64,000 bases of DNA from contig JAJEKV010000167.1 of assembly GCA_021234155.1 (NCBI GenBank), positions 899,943-963,942 of the forward strand. Direction: 5' to 3'. The stretch's first letter is position 1, and each line of letters opens with the position of its first letter. The notes below the pieces were generated by a model. The model had not been told where the DNA came from. It made no database searches and saw only the letters and a list, made by a program, of their open reading frames with translations. Positions 54,821 to 64,000 of this stretch are shown in pieces. The translations under genes were made by a program, and so were the position numbers. The DNA is from Isoetes taiwanensis. Its lineage: Eukaryota > Streptophyta > Lycopodiopsida > Isoetales > Isoetaceae.

Positions 54821-57388
54821 GTGCATGAACCCAATATTCCACCAGGAATAGGTCGAAGAATCGGCCAAAATAGACTTCCCAATGGAATATGGCGCAAATC
54901 CACAATAAATAACCCAAGAACCATCGAACATTTTAGAATTTTAATACATTTAGGGTCATCACGAATAAAGGGGGTTGTTGTAAACGACCATAAATATCAC
55001 CATAAATACCCTAATTTGGCCCACAAAATGAGTCACCGTTATGTCAAGGGACATGAATTTGGCAAAAAGGATACGAAGAGAGAAGATATTGGAGGTACTT
55101 TTGAGGAGCAAACCCTTGTTTGGTGGTATTGTTGAGGGGGCTAGGAATATTATCTTGATTCACGCCGAAAGTTAAGCCCAAAGCCCTGCTGCTAATATGT
55201 TCCTTCTCGCTAAATCATTAGCCGCTATACGAGTATGGGATCATTAGCCGCTATATAAGTATGGGAGTCTTATATTATATGGTGGTGTGAATTGTATGTT
55301 CAGTGGCATTTAGATAAGTCTTAGCGTCACAATGGCTTGAAGTATTACATATTGTTGGGCAATAAGATCTTGTTGGGCAATTAAGCGTACTACAAAGATG
55401 CCATTATAATGGTAGCCTCGTTTTGTAAGTCCAACTATTCTAAGGAAAAGCAATGTCTATTTGAATAAATAAGCTTGTCATGTTAATGTGAGTAACATGA
55501 TATAAGTATCATGATAAAATTAAATGTCAAAGATCTGTTACTTATAATATCTTTGAGCTGCATTCTACATCTGCTAATTCCACTTTTATAATATTCTGAA
55601 CATTGTGTCAGCATACGCTGCACTAGCTCGACACTAGCTCGACACTAGCTCTTACTCCGTTGCAACCTGATGGAAAGCATATGTGTCTGGGTGGCTATGT
55701 TTATATGACAGTTGTAACTTTGTATTAACCAGTTATATTTATTATATTTAACATGTGAGAATGCGTTGGATTCAATCTGTGTTAACAACTATATTCAAGC
55801 TATAATCGGCCATATTCAGTATCAATAGATTATAGCTTCCTTACCAGTGGTGTAGCAATAGATTACCAGTACTCTAATTAAATTACCAGAGTAACCGTAG
55901 CAATAGATCATAGTGTAGCAAGACGAAGTGTCATCAAAAGCAAGTCCCAAACTGTAGCAAGCCAAAACTCTTACTCGAAGCTGTAGTCAGAAGCTATGGC
56001 TAGAAGCAGCCCCCAACCAATGTCAACTGATATGGATCATCTCGTGTCATTATTAAATTGGAGATTTTAGTTTCTTTCTCTCTGGATGGGCATCAAGTTG
56101 CTGACAAAAAGTTGCTGGCACAAAGATGCGCGCTACATGGTCTATGGGAAAGTCCTGTTATCCTCCAACCATTTTGGAAAATTAGTTACATCTATCCATT
56201 TAGACACATCAGGCAATTGCCTTCCATATTCTTGTGAATGCCAAGAGCGTTGTTGTTCATGCCTTCCTCTATCCTCAGCCTCATCTGCCGTATCTCTTTT
56301 ACGACCTACATCCTTTTTGTTTCCTGGAGGCCCAAACGTGTGACCAGCCTTATAAACAGAGCCTGACTCAGTGCCTCGAGTTCCTGCAGCAATTGCCCTC
56401 CAGCATCACTTCTCAATGGAGGACCAGACATAGGACCTGAACTTACCATAGCTACCTAAATTAGAACGCCAAGGTTGTTGCATAGAAGCAACATCAAATT
56501 AGGTTAGTGAGATCTATGGCTCAGGATCTAAGCATGGTTTTCTTCAGCTGTGTTGCTACATTTTATTTGCCAGCATTTGTGGAAGTCATCAATATATCGT
56601 AGGCTTATTCTGTACTGCAAGCCCAAACAGACAGAAACCGAAGAAAGTTAGATTATACTTGGCAAACAGGCTGAAAATAAATGTTCAGAACCAAGGATTT
56701 AATAACTTGGAGTTAACAGAACCAAGGATTTGCCTTCATGCATCTCTGTATTTTTTAAATCTATTTTTGTTTTCAAACATCATCAACAATAACATGTTCC
56801 AGAAATTGGAGAGCAAGAATAGGAATTTCATGCATTGTACCAGATGGAAATAAGCATCTGCATGAATAAAGATGCTAAGGTTAGCAAACAAGTTGAATCT
56901 GTCATAATAACTGGTCAAATATAAGTCTGGAATCTCTATCTTAGATTTGATCTATGCGAGTTGAATCTGTGGTAGTAGCTTAAATTTAGAGTCGGTATTA
57001 ATAGAGTAGACTCGATTTATCCTAGCACAATATAATCAGTAATAATAGCTTAAAATTATAATAGCTTGAACTATTATAATCAGTAGACTTATTAATAAAA
57101 GTAGACTTATTAATAACCTGTAGTTAAAAGAAAGACTGTAGAAGATGGGATCGAATTGTAAAAAGATAGCCAGAGATAGGAAGCAAGCCGAATCTAAAGC
57201 AAGCATGAAACTGCATTTCACTGCAACCCCAAGTCTGTAGCAAGCAAATTCATAGCAGGACGAAACTGTAAAAAGCTGGAAGCACTATTTAGCAGACAAG
57301 TCGAAATTATAGGAAGTTGAATCTGTAAGAACTTAGAACTGTAAGAACTTAGAAAAGAAAAAGGGCACTAGTCAGAGTTATGCTCAGG
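54821..57388 (+). other. E2 leader region, no supported gene
   Basis: This is the position where E1 has its H3-like ORF, but I find no H3 tail or fold here. A short similarity to the E1 leader (GGTCGAAGAATC) exists near 54850. Small tandem repeats occur at 55216-55268 (26 bp x 2) and 55620-55655 (about 11 bp x 3). The frame at 54821-55135 has no known domain. On the minus strand 56110-56340 gives a basic stretch (KKDVGRKRDTADEAEDRGRHEQQR) that may be an old gag-like piece. Confidence 0.45.
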
Positions 57389-57455
57389 GCGACTCATGCC
57401 GCGCTCTGGCCTCAACCGAGATGTTTGCAGAGCTCCTAGGCGCGGGATCGGTCGC
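57389..57455 (+). repeat. GC-rich hairpin repeat of E2, copy 1
   Basis: A 67-bp unit with arms GCGACTCATGCCGCGC and GCGCGGGATC.GGTCGC. The arms can pair with few mismatches. Confidence 0.7.
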
Positions 57456-57600
57456 ATCTTCATCAAGAATATTTTTTTGGCTATGTTCCTTCTCTGAAAA
57501 CCTCGCTCAAGCACCTGTAACAAGATATTACTCAGCATCCATCATTACCTACACAGAAATCCTTCTTACAATTGCCACTCCGACCTAAAAGAAGAACAGA

Positions 57601-57667
57601 AGCGACTCATGCCGCGCCCAAAGGCTATCCCAGATCTTCGCCAGACCTTCAAGCGCGGGATGCGTCG
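57601..57667 (+). repeat. GC-rich hairpin repeat of E2, copy 2
   Basis: A second 67-bp unit with arms GCGACTCATGCCGCGC and GCGCGGGATGCGTCGC, 212 bp from copy 1. The arms are conserved while the loop differs, which points to selection on pairing. Confidence 0.7.
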
Positions 57668-58859
57668 CATGGCTTCGACCTTTTGCCCTAAAATCATTTC
57701 TCGTTTGTTTTCTGAGTGCCCATGTCTTTACCTGTTATTTTTTTAATCTTATCTTTGATTTCATCCCTTATTACACTCTTCTATTTTTTTCCTTTTCTTT
57801 CTTTTCGCCACATTCTTGTCTCAAAAATTATTGATTCAAACTTTGTTAAGGAACTCATCTTAACTATTTACTCAAGTGGAAATCTAGAATCAAATATTTC
57901 AAACAACTATGATATTTGAAGTTTGAATGTCAATAGTATTTACGATTCACTATTCATATCGTATAGGCCTCGATTCAAACATTATTCACTATAGGATTGA
58001 TGGTTTGACAGTCACACACTCAGGAACCACCAACTAGGCTGGTGATCTCCGCCGATTATCCCATATTCAATTCGCTTTATAATTTCATCTATGTACATCG
58101 TTTCTATGTCATCAATTTCCACCATTTCTCAGTGTATCGTTCCATATTTGGAGCCGGAGGTGGTTAATTATTATTCGACCACATCTCGTCTTTCCAACCC
58201 TATATTTAACCATTGATATTTATCTACATGTAAAACCTTATTTGCGTGGTTCCACATTTACATAGTTCATCAATCTTGAACTAGGTTTGAAGTCTCATAA
58301 ATGGATCAACCTTGGATAACTTGAGATGATCTACTATCAGAATTTTCTCATGACACCTTATGCCAAGACACATTGTGCCTAATCCTTGCCCAATTATACC
58401 ATATGCTTAGACCCTGTGCAAATTAGGAAAGTGTTAGTGCCATTAATTTTTTTTTCTTCTACTGCCTAGACCCCACTTGCCACGTTAGTGACATTTCTAG
58501 TGCCTAGACCATCTAGCAGGTATACAACTATTTGTCAAGTTATTTCAGGCACATGCCTGTTTGCCTTATGTAGGCACAAGCACAAACACAAGGCACAAGT
58601 TTTTAATAAAAAAACTTGTTAACATAGAAAAAAAAAGGGGGACATGATTGGATTACTTGAGTTCCGAGTCCCAACTATTCATGTACTAGAACAAAACCTA
58701 AACTTTGAAAAAATAGCGTTTAGGCATGGACCCTCTAAGGGCCTTTTAGGGTACATCTATCGTCTCGCTTCTACTAAAATACACAAGGAGCTTACTCAAG
58801 CCATTTTCCACTCCTCTTACTATGTTACATAGTCGTCCTGCATCTCGCCTAGTTCTATG
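57668..58859 (+). other. E2 spacer before ORF2, no supported gene
   Basis: AT-rich sequence with no coding frame I can support. GLLGYIYRL at about 58735-58765 recalls the insert at 15390. The TATA-like TTTTAGGGTA near 58746 lies where E1 has its ORF2 TATA box. Confidence 0.35.
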
Positions 58860-60150
58860 GTGCCTACACAGTTGTTGAATAGTATCGCAACTCAGAGCAC
58901 ATCAAAGAGGCACCAATCGACGGGTATTTCAAGTCTTGCAGCATACCTTTGATATTTATGAAACAACATCAACGACACCGTATTACCAAGATATCCTTGG
59001 TCAATAAAATCAACAGCTCCAAGGCCAGGATGTGCGACTCCAAGGGCAAACTGGAGCGTGGATCTTTCTTAAAGCTATCACACAGCACTGAGTCAGACAC
59101 CGAAGAAGACAATTTGGAAAAGGGCTGAAAGAATGCCATGATACATGACATGTACGGTCCAAAGGCACAAATATTTATCAGCACAAGCAGCCTTTGAAAC
59201 CTTCTCCCATTATCTGACAATAAATAAGACAAAAGAACCATCAGCCCGACCTCTTGATCTAGCATCATTGAATATGAGGGCAGCTAGACCACATTTAGAG
59301 GAACTCGACACCAAGTCCAACCTTCTAGAAGGCCCATCAGCCAAGTATCAAGAAGGGGAACATGACTATGAGGAAGAAGTCCATGAATTTGAGAATGAAC
59401 CCAAATTAGCCAGGAAAATAGAGAAGTACATCGAGACATAGAGGACCTCCCAAGAAAGACAACAGCAATCCAGCTGAAATCACATCTTGTACACCAATTA
59501 TTATTGAAGGGGAAGAATACTTTTTGCAGATCATATCTTACACCTATACCGTACTGCATTGATCAAGGTCTCTGCTTGGATGAACTCCTGGCTATCATCA
59601 TTGATGCTTATAACGATGACTTCGTCGATTATTCAGAGCAGAAGCTTCCAAGAGAGATTAGCTTAAAAGGAGACATATACCACACAAAACATCATCGACA
59701 TACAAGCACATGACTTTATCAAGCATCGAATGCAGCACCAAGATCTTCCAGATGAGGATGAGTCAGGCAATTCAAGCAAGACTGTTTAAGAGTGGGAGCA
59801 CAGCCAAACCCAAGCAAGCCACCTCATCATGGGGCCAAACTCTGAGGGGCAGTCACATTAACCTTGATAGTGCCATATCGATGAAGAAGGATCAAATAGT
59901 AGTTTTCCACAAACAATTTAGCCATAAGGGAGCAGGGGCAATTTACTTGCTATCATCACTTTTCGGCTTCGGGAGTCATTCCAAACCTTGCGAGAACATC
60001 GACCATGTAATCTTAATTTGGAGATCTATGCCCTTGCATTACCTTCATTTAGCTCGAGGATACCTTCGAGATGCACCCTTAGTAGTCATGGCTGCAGGAT
60101 GCAGGACTTGGCATGGGAAAAAGTAGTTCCAACACTGGAAGGATGCTCGA
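58860..60150 (+). pseudogene. ORF2 of E2, unknown protein conserved in E1
   Basis: Broken plus-strand frames that follow E1 ORF2 in order: TPYYQDILGQ and GAWIFLKAITQH; MTC..RHKYLSA; an acidic stretch (EGEHDYEEEVHEFENEP); PYCIDQGLCLDELLAIIIDAYNDDFVDYSEQKLPREI; then IVVFHKQFSHKG, LFGFGSHSK, IDHVILIWRSMPLHYLHLARGYLRDAPL. Conservation between two elements that differ strongly in sequence suggests a real protein. Function unknown; position upstream of pol would suit a structural protein. Confidence 0.6.
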
Positions 60151-60633
60151 CATGGAACATGCTACGAAACGTTGGCCACGACTTCAAACTCAAACATCGA
60201 CGTCAGCATTAGATCCGCAATGGAACTACAAAGTTTAGATACACCTTAAATTATATTCTTAAATTAAAACCTTGAGATCACATATATATCATGAGTATAA
60301 GTGTTTTTGCTATAATCCTTCTATGAGTAAGATAAATAAAAGCAGCAACAACACCATAGTAGCCACATTGCATAACGTGTATTCGTGATCAATGTTTGCA
60401 GCTATAAACTTTACGATACTCTCGCAGAACACAAGTACTCAGGATAAGAAAATTGCCTCAATAATGCAGTGCATATTATAGATGCATCATTAAGGATGGG
60501 ATTGAATATATCCCTAAGCTTGAAGTCATCGACCCAGATCAAAAGAATAAAAAGAAGGATGCAAGTACAAAGTAATTACCTAAGGCAATTGCCAAGTTAA
60601 TTAAAGACTTCATGACCTGTTACGGGATGAAAT

Positions 60634-61300
60634 TTGAGAGCTAATTTCTATAGAGGCATTGAGTGCGAAATCACTCTTGCGCCAGATGCAAAATCAACTA
60701 GCAAAGCTCCCTATAGGATGAGCACCCTAGAGCTAGCCGAGCTCAAGAAGCAACTGCAAGAATTATTAGAGCTTGGGTTCATTAGGTCGAGTGTATCATG
60801 CTTCGGGGCAGCCATCCTCTTTGTGAAGAAGAAAAACAGAAGTCTAAGGATGTGCATTCATTTTTGTCTGCTCGACAAGCAAACGATAAAGAACAAATAC
60901 ATATTGCCAAGAGCCGATGATTTAATGAACTAGCTCCAAGGAGCAAAATTCTTTTCCCAATAATGATCTAAGGTCTGGCTACCATCAAATAAGAATCAAG
61001 GAGGAGAATATTCATAAGTCAACTTTTAGAATGTGGTATGGGCACTATAACTTCACAGTCATGCCCTTTGGTCTATCAAATGCCACAGCAAGATTTATGC
61101 AAGTCCATGGAAGAACATGTGGGACATATAAGGAGAGTTTTAAAAAAAAGCTAAGGCATCATCGCTTATACGCTAAATACTCAAAGTGTCACTTTGCAGC
61201 AAGTAGAGTGGAATACTTGGGGCATGTGTTCACACTTAGGAAATCTCCACTGATCCAATACAAATTGAAGCAATAGTAGATTGGCCAGCAAAGAAAAACG
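60634..61300 (+). pseudogene. pol: E2 reverse transcriptase
   Basis: Reads [60 protein letters not shown], then YHQIRIKEENIHKSTFRMWYGHYNFTVMPFGLSNATARFM. The YxDD region is missing: after PFGLSNATARFMQ the frame jumps to HRLYAKYSKCHFAASRVEYLGHVF, so an internal deletion removed the catalytic aspartates. Clearly Ty3/gypsy of the chromovirus type, inactive. Confidence 0.88.
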
Positions 61301-61740
61301 TCTCTGAGGTGAGAAGTTTTCTTGGATTAGCAGGCTGCTACCGAAAATTTGTAAAAGATTTTGCTAAGTGGGCATTCCCTTTGTCGGATCTGACTCAGAC
61401 TAAGAAAGTAAAGGATTTTGTAGCACATTGGCTAGAGAATGTTTTTGAAAAGCTCAAAGAAGCCTTGACAAGAGCACCAGTGCTCATCCTACCAGATCCA
61501 AATAAGGATAAGCTAGTAGCAATTGATGCAAGTATACTAGCAACGGGTGGAGTCCTTATGCAAGAAGGAAGAGTAATGGCGATGACTCTAAGAAGATGAA
61601 TGGCACCGAACAACGTTATCCAACGTGCATGATCAAGAACTTCTAGTTGTTGTAAGAGCTCTTCGTATTTGGAGGCACTATTTGCTTTGTAGGAAATTTC
61701 CAATAGAAGGAAAATCATCTCCAATAGAGACCCCGAGTTT
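61301..61740 (+). pseudogene. E2 RNase H
   Basis: [61 protein letters not shown] (with the first Asp), then VHDQELLVVVRALRIWRHYLL (with the Glu). A frameshift near 61600 separates the blocks. It degrades the RNA strand of the hybrid in active relatives. Confidence 0.8.
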
Positions 61741-62310
61741 ATAAGTGCCTTTTGAAAGGACTTCTTCAACACGATTCAAACAAAGTTATCCATGAGTACA
61801 GCATATCACCCCCAAACAGATGGGCAGACTGAACGTACAAGCCGGATAACATAAGACATATTGAGAACTATGTGTGGAATAAGTCAAAGTGGGAAGACTG
61901 TATTTGGTAGAGTTATCCATAATAAATTATGGTTATCCATGCCTAACACCAGACACTTGGCATAACCGAGTGTCCAAACTAGAAGTTTCTCAATAAATGT
62001 TGACTGATATGCAACAATTAGTGGAGGAAGTTCAAGGCCATCTCATGGCAGCAAGAAGTCGACAAAAGAGCATAGCTGATAAACACAGAACCAAAAAAGA
62101 ATTCCAAGTAGGGGATAATATTTGACTCAAAATAAAAGTCAAACACGCTAAGCTCTGCACGGCAATTTAAGAAACTTTCTTCAAGATGGGTGGGACCATT
62201 CAAAATCATTCAAAGAATAGGTAACCAATCCTATAAGTTGGATCTGCCCGCACACTTGAAAATTCATAAAGTCTTCCATATAAGCTTGCTGAAAAAGCAT
62301 ACTCCCAACC
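61741..62310 (+). pseudogene. E2 integrase, partial
   Basis: Most of the core is deleted. The end of the catalytic part is seen as STAYHPQTDGQTER with the last acidic residue. The C-terminal part reads [37 protein letters not shown], the segment before the chromodomain. Several stops. Confidence 0.8.
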
Positions 62311-62530
62311 TAGAGGAGATATTGGAGACACCAACTTTGTTGGGAATAACCGAAGAACAGCTTGAGATTGTTTTAAAAGCTCTTCTCAATAAAGCATATA
62401 AGAAAACAATATCTAGTCAAGTGGACACACTTGCAAGTGGAAGACGAGTCATGGGTACTTAAATCTGGTCTCGAAAAATAGTACCCACAGTTTAGGGAGC
62501 AATGCAAAGGCCAGCTCGTCAGCGACATCG
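62311..62530 (+). pseudogene. E2 chromodomain
   Basis: After [14 protein letters not shown] a frameshift near 62395 leads to [25 protein letters not shown] and YPQFREQCKG. The Y-L-V-K-W ... E-x-W pattern is the chromodomain signature that defines chromoviruses and, in relatives, binds methylated H3K9 or similar marks. Confidence 0.75.
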
Positions 62531-62589
62531 TCGACAACGATTCGGGAAGGTGAGTGCATTCACTCAATAGAGATTTGGCCAAGACGAAT

Positions 62590-63210
62590 CAAAGAGTGCA
62601 TGCAATCACTTTTATGAGCCAAGATGTATATAGGTTATGACGCATGAGAGCATGGGCGATGATGGGATCATCCTTAATCTTCCCTATGCAATGATATCAT
62701 GCCTATAGGTTAAGTATGCATGCATGGGTCCTAGAATAGGGATCATGGATAGGTGCATGGTAGGGAACCACCTAGAGTCTATGGCTGTTATGGAGGATAA
62801 GCCACCTCCTATGCCAGAGCTGACAAAAGGTGTAGGCATTAGACATGTAGGCATAATAGGCATGCCATATGCATGTAGTATAATGTAATGTAAATTAAAT
62901 AGGGGGTGGATCCTTAAAACCACAAATTACTAATTAAACTAACGTCATATGCTCCCATTGGCCAATAGAGGAAAGTGACCGTAAAGAGGGAGGGCATCAC
63001 ACCAAGAATATGAGCTTATAACATCTTGTCTTAGTTATAAAACTCCTCAGGATGTTTCAAGTTATCCTAATGTAAAAATTGCTGAAACTATATAAAATGT
63101 GCTTCACACCATATTCAGGTAATTAACACCAGAAGTTATGGTTGTAATAAATTCTAAGTGTTAATGTGAATATTCTTCTTTTATATTGTGCAGGTTCGTT
63201 TCACCTTATG
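62590..63210 (+). other. E2 3' non-coding region
   Basis: No supported coding frame between the chromodomain and the PPT hairpin. Several ATGCATG words near 62715 and 62870. Confidence 0.5.
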
Positions 63211-63211
63211 T

Positions 63212-63229
63212 AATGCTGAGGACAGCATT
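63212..63229 (+). other. PPT-side hairpin of E2
   Basis: AATGCTG-AGGA-CAGCATT, identical to the E1 hairpin at 2681-2698. Confidence 0.6.
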
Positions 63230-63235
63230 ATCCTA

Positions 63236-63247
63236 AGGGGGGGAGAA
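63236..63247 (+). promoter_or_regulatory. polypurine tract of E2
   Basis: AGGGGGGGAGAA directly before the TGTGACG start of the 3' LTR. Confidence 0.9.
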
Positions 63248-64000
63248 TGTGACGTTCCCCAGGAATATACGGTATAAATACGTATATCCCACGGCCACAT
63301 CACCATACAACTCTACATAAGTAGACTTGTATACACCTAATGTAGGGGAGATGACTAAGTTATCTACATAACTTAGCCAACCTAAGGTAAGAAGCCATTT
63401 CCACATGGCCTCACCTTATAGGCGAACCGCCACATAGACGCACCTATGGGAGCCAAGTGGCATTCATGTAAACCCTAACATATAAAAGGCTAAACCCTAG
63501 CCACATTTGGCTCCACCAACCTCAGACCCACCAGTTCGCGATTAGAGCTCCGACTCGAAGACCGTCTTCGACAGCCTGGGTTGCAGCAGCAGTTGCCAGA
63601 GATGGAGAACCAGGGAGTTAGCGATAGCGCGTCAGAGGCAAGTATTTCGGATAGATTCGAGTATTGTAGTAGAGCCATTCTAGAACCTATTGTTCTGAAC
63701 ATGAACCCTAATCAATGAACCCTAACTATAAGTTAGATGTATGTGATTAGGATTAGTTGTTATTCTCTTTTATTATCAAGATTATGTTGATATGATGCTG
63801 GTTGATCTTATGTTTGCACCTCTTGTGTATTGGGAAGGGGGGTAGAGACCTAGTAGCCATTATTTAGATGCTGCTCCTAGTTTAGACCCATTAGTTCCCA
63901 TTAATATGCGGCCTGTGCATAGAGCCCACCTGGCTACGGAGGCTATGGAGTGACTGAGCACCACACAACGGGTTAGTGGCAAACCTGGAGGGAGGACCTG
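63248..64000 (+). repeat. 3' LTR of E2 (partial, cut by the window end)
   Basis: The 753 visible bases match the 5' LTR with few differences, including loss of one AAACCCT unit and several changes near 63905-63955. The end and target duplication are outside the window. Confidence 0.93.

Larger units (their letters stand above)
53039..64000 (+). mobile_element. E2, chromovirus-type Ty3/gypsy element related to E1 (3' end outside the window)
   Basis: 5' LTR 53039-54598, PBS 54600-54611, a decayed leader, hairpin pair 57389-57667, ORF2 58860-60150, RT 60634-61300, RNase H to 61730, integrase to 62300, chromodomain 62340-62530, PPT 63236-63247, and a 3' LTR from 63248 that runs off the window. 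The two LTRs are nearly identical (for example a 7-bp AAACCCT gain in the 5' copy), so insertion was recent, although the coding region is full of stops. It shares LTR ends, PBS hairpin, PPT hairpin and ORF2 with E1 but has no H3-like ORF. Confidence 0.92.

Noticed and set aside
55020-55135. H3-like remnant in E2
   Set aside because: MSHRYVKGHEFGKKD and nearby frames show no H3 tail or fold motif. The similarity does not go beyond scattered basic residues.

Overview
This is plant nuclear DNA dominated by nested transposable elements. The evidence is a BASIC PENTACYSTEINE-type DNA-binding domain, pentatricopeptide and leucine-rich-repeat fragments, exons of a plant ketose-bisphosphate aldolase-family gene, plant Ty3/gypsy elements primed by initiator tRNA-Met, and non-LTR elements. 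A seedless land plant with a large genome (lycophyte, fern or bryophyte) would fit. That placement is a guess, because no marker gene settles it. I see no rRNA gene, no intact tRNA gene and no CRISPR array.

Layout. 1-1140: decayed LINE, minus strand. 1500-10795: a second LINE (plus strand, poly-A at 10779-10792) split by a complete LTR retrotransposon, E1 (1591-8996, minus strand, 5-bp target duplication GTTGT). 10800-11600: decayed retroelement. 13456-14045: BPC-like gene with a frameshift. 15000-17135: third LINE. 19867-42375: an inverted block holding a Tat-type LTR element E3 (33903 onward), a DNA transposon with a WSDG/HGKG-type transposase, fragments of host genes (PPR, TRAF-type zinc finger, LRR), and a TIR element with exons of an aldolase-family gene. 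42376-42790: the other half of an FCP1-like phosphatase gene. 46680-46886: a Tourist-like MITE. 48665-51580: a LINE on the minus strand carrying a piece of gypsy pol. 52158-52318: a SINE-like sequence and a palindrome. 53039 to the window end: a second LTR element, E2, on the plus strand and related to E1.

Main result. E1 has no reverse transcriptase, but it carries an intact 376-codon frame (5652-6782, minus) that is a histone H3-like protein. It starts [10 protein letters not shown] (H3 tail positions K4 and K9 kept), continues through a linker of roughly 270 residues with acidic and basic tracts, and ends in a 93-residue H3 histone fold about 57% identical to canonical H3 by my manual alignment. 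E1 and E2 share LTR ends, PBS, a PBS-side hairpin with a compensatory base-pair change, a PPT-side hairpin, a pair of GC-rich hairpins and a second unknown ORF (ORF2). E2 also retains decayed pol with a chromodomain. The simplest reading is a chromovirus family whose non-autonomous branch picked up a histone H3 gene.

Second result. A 20.8-kb inversion (21568-42375) can be rebuilt from the sequence alone. It cut the 3' LTR of E3 and an FCP1-like gene. Undoing it restores the LTR with no gap, a matching 5-bp target duplication (TATAG) and a continuous reading frame.
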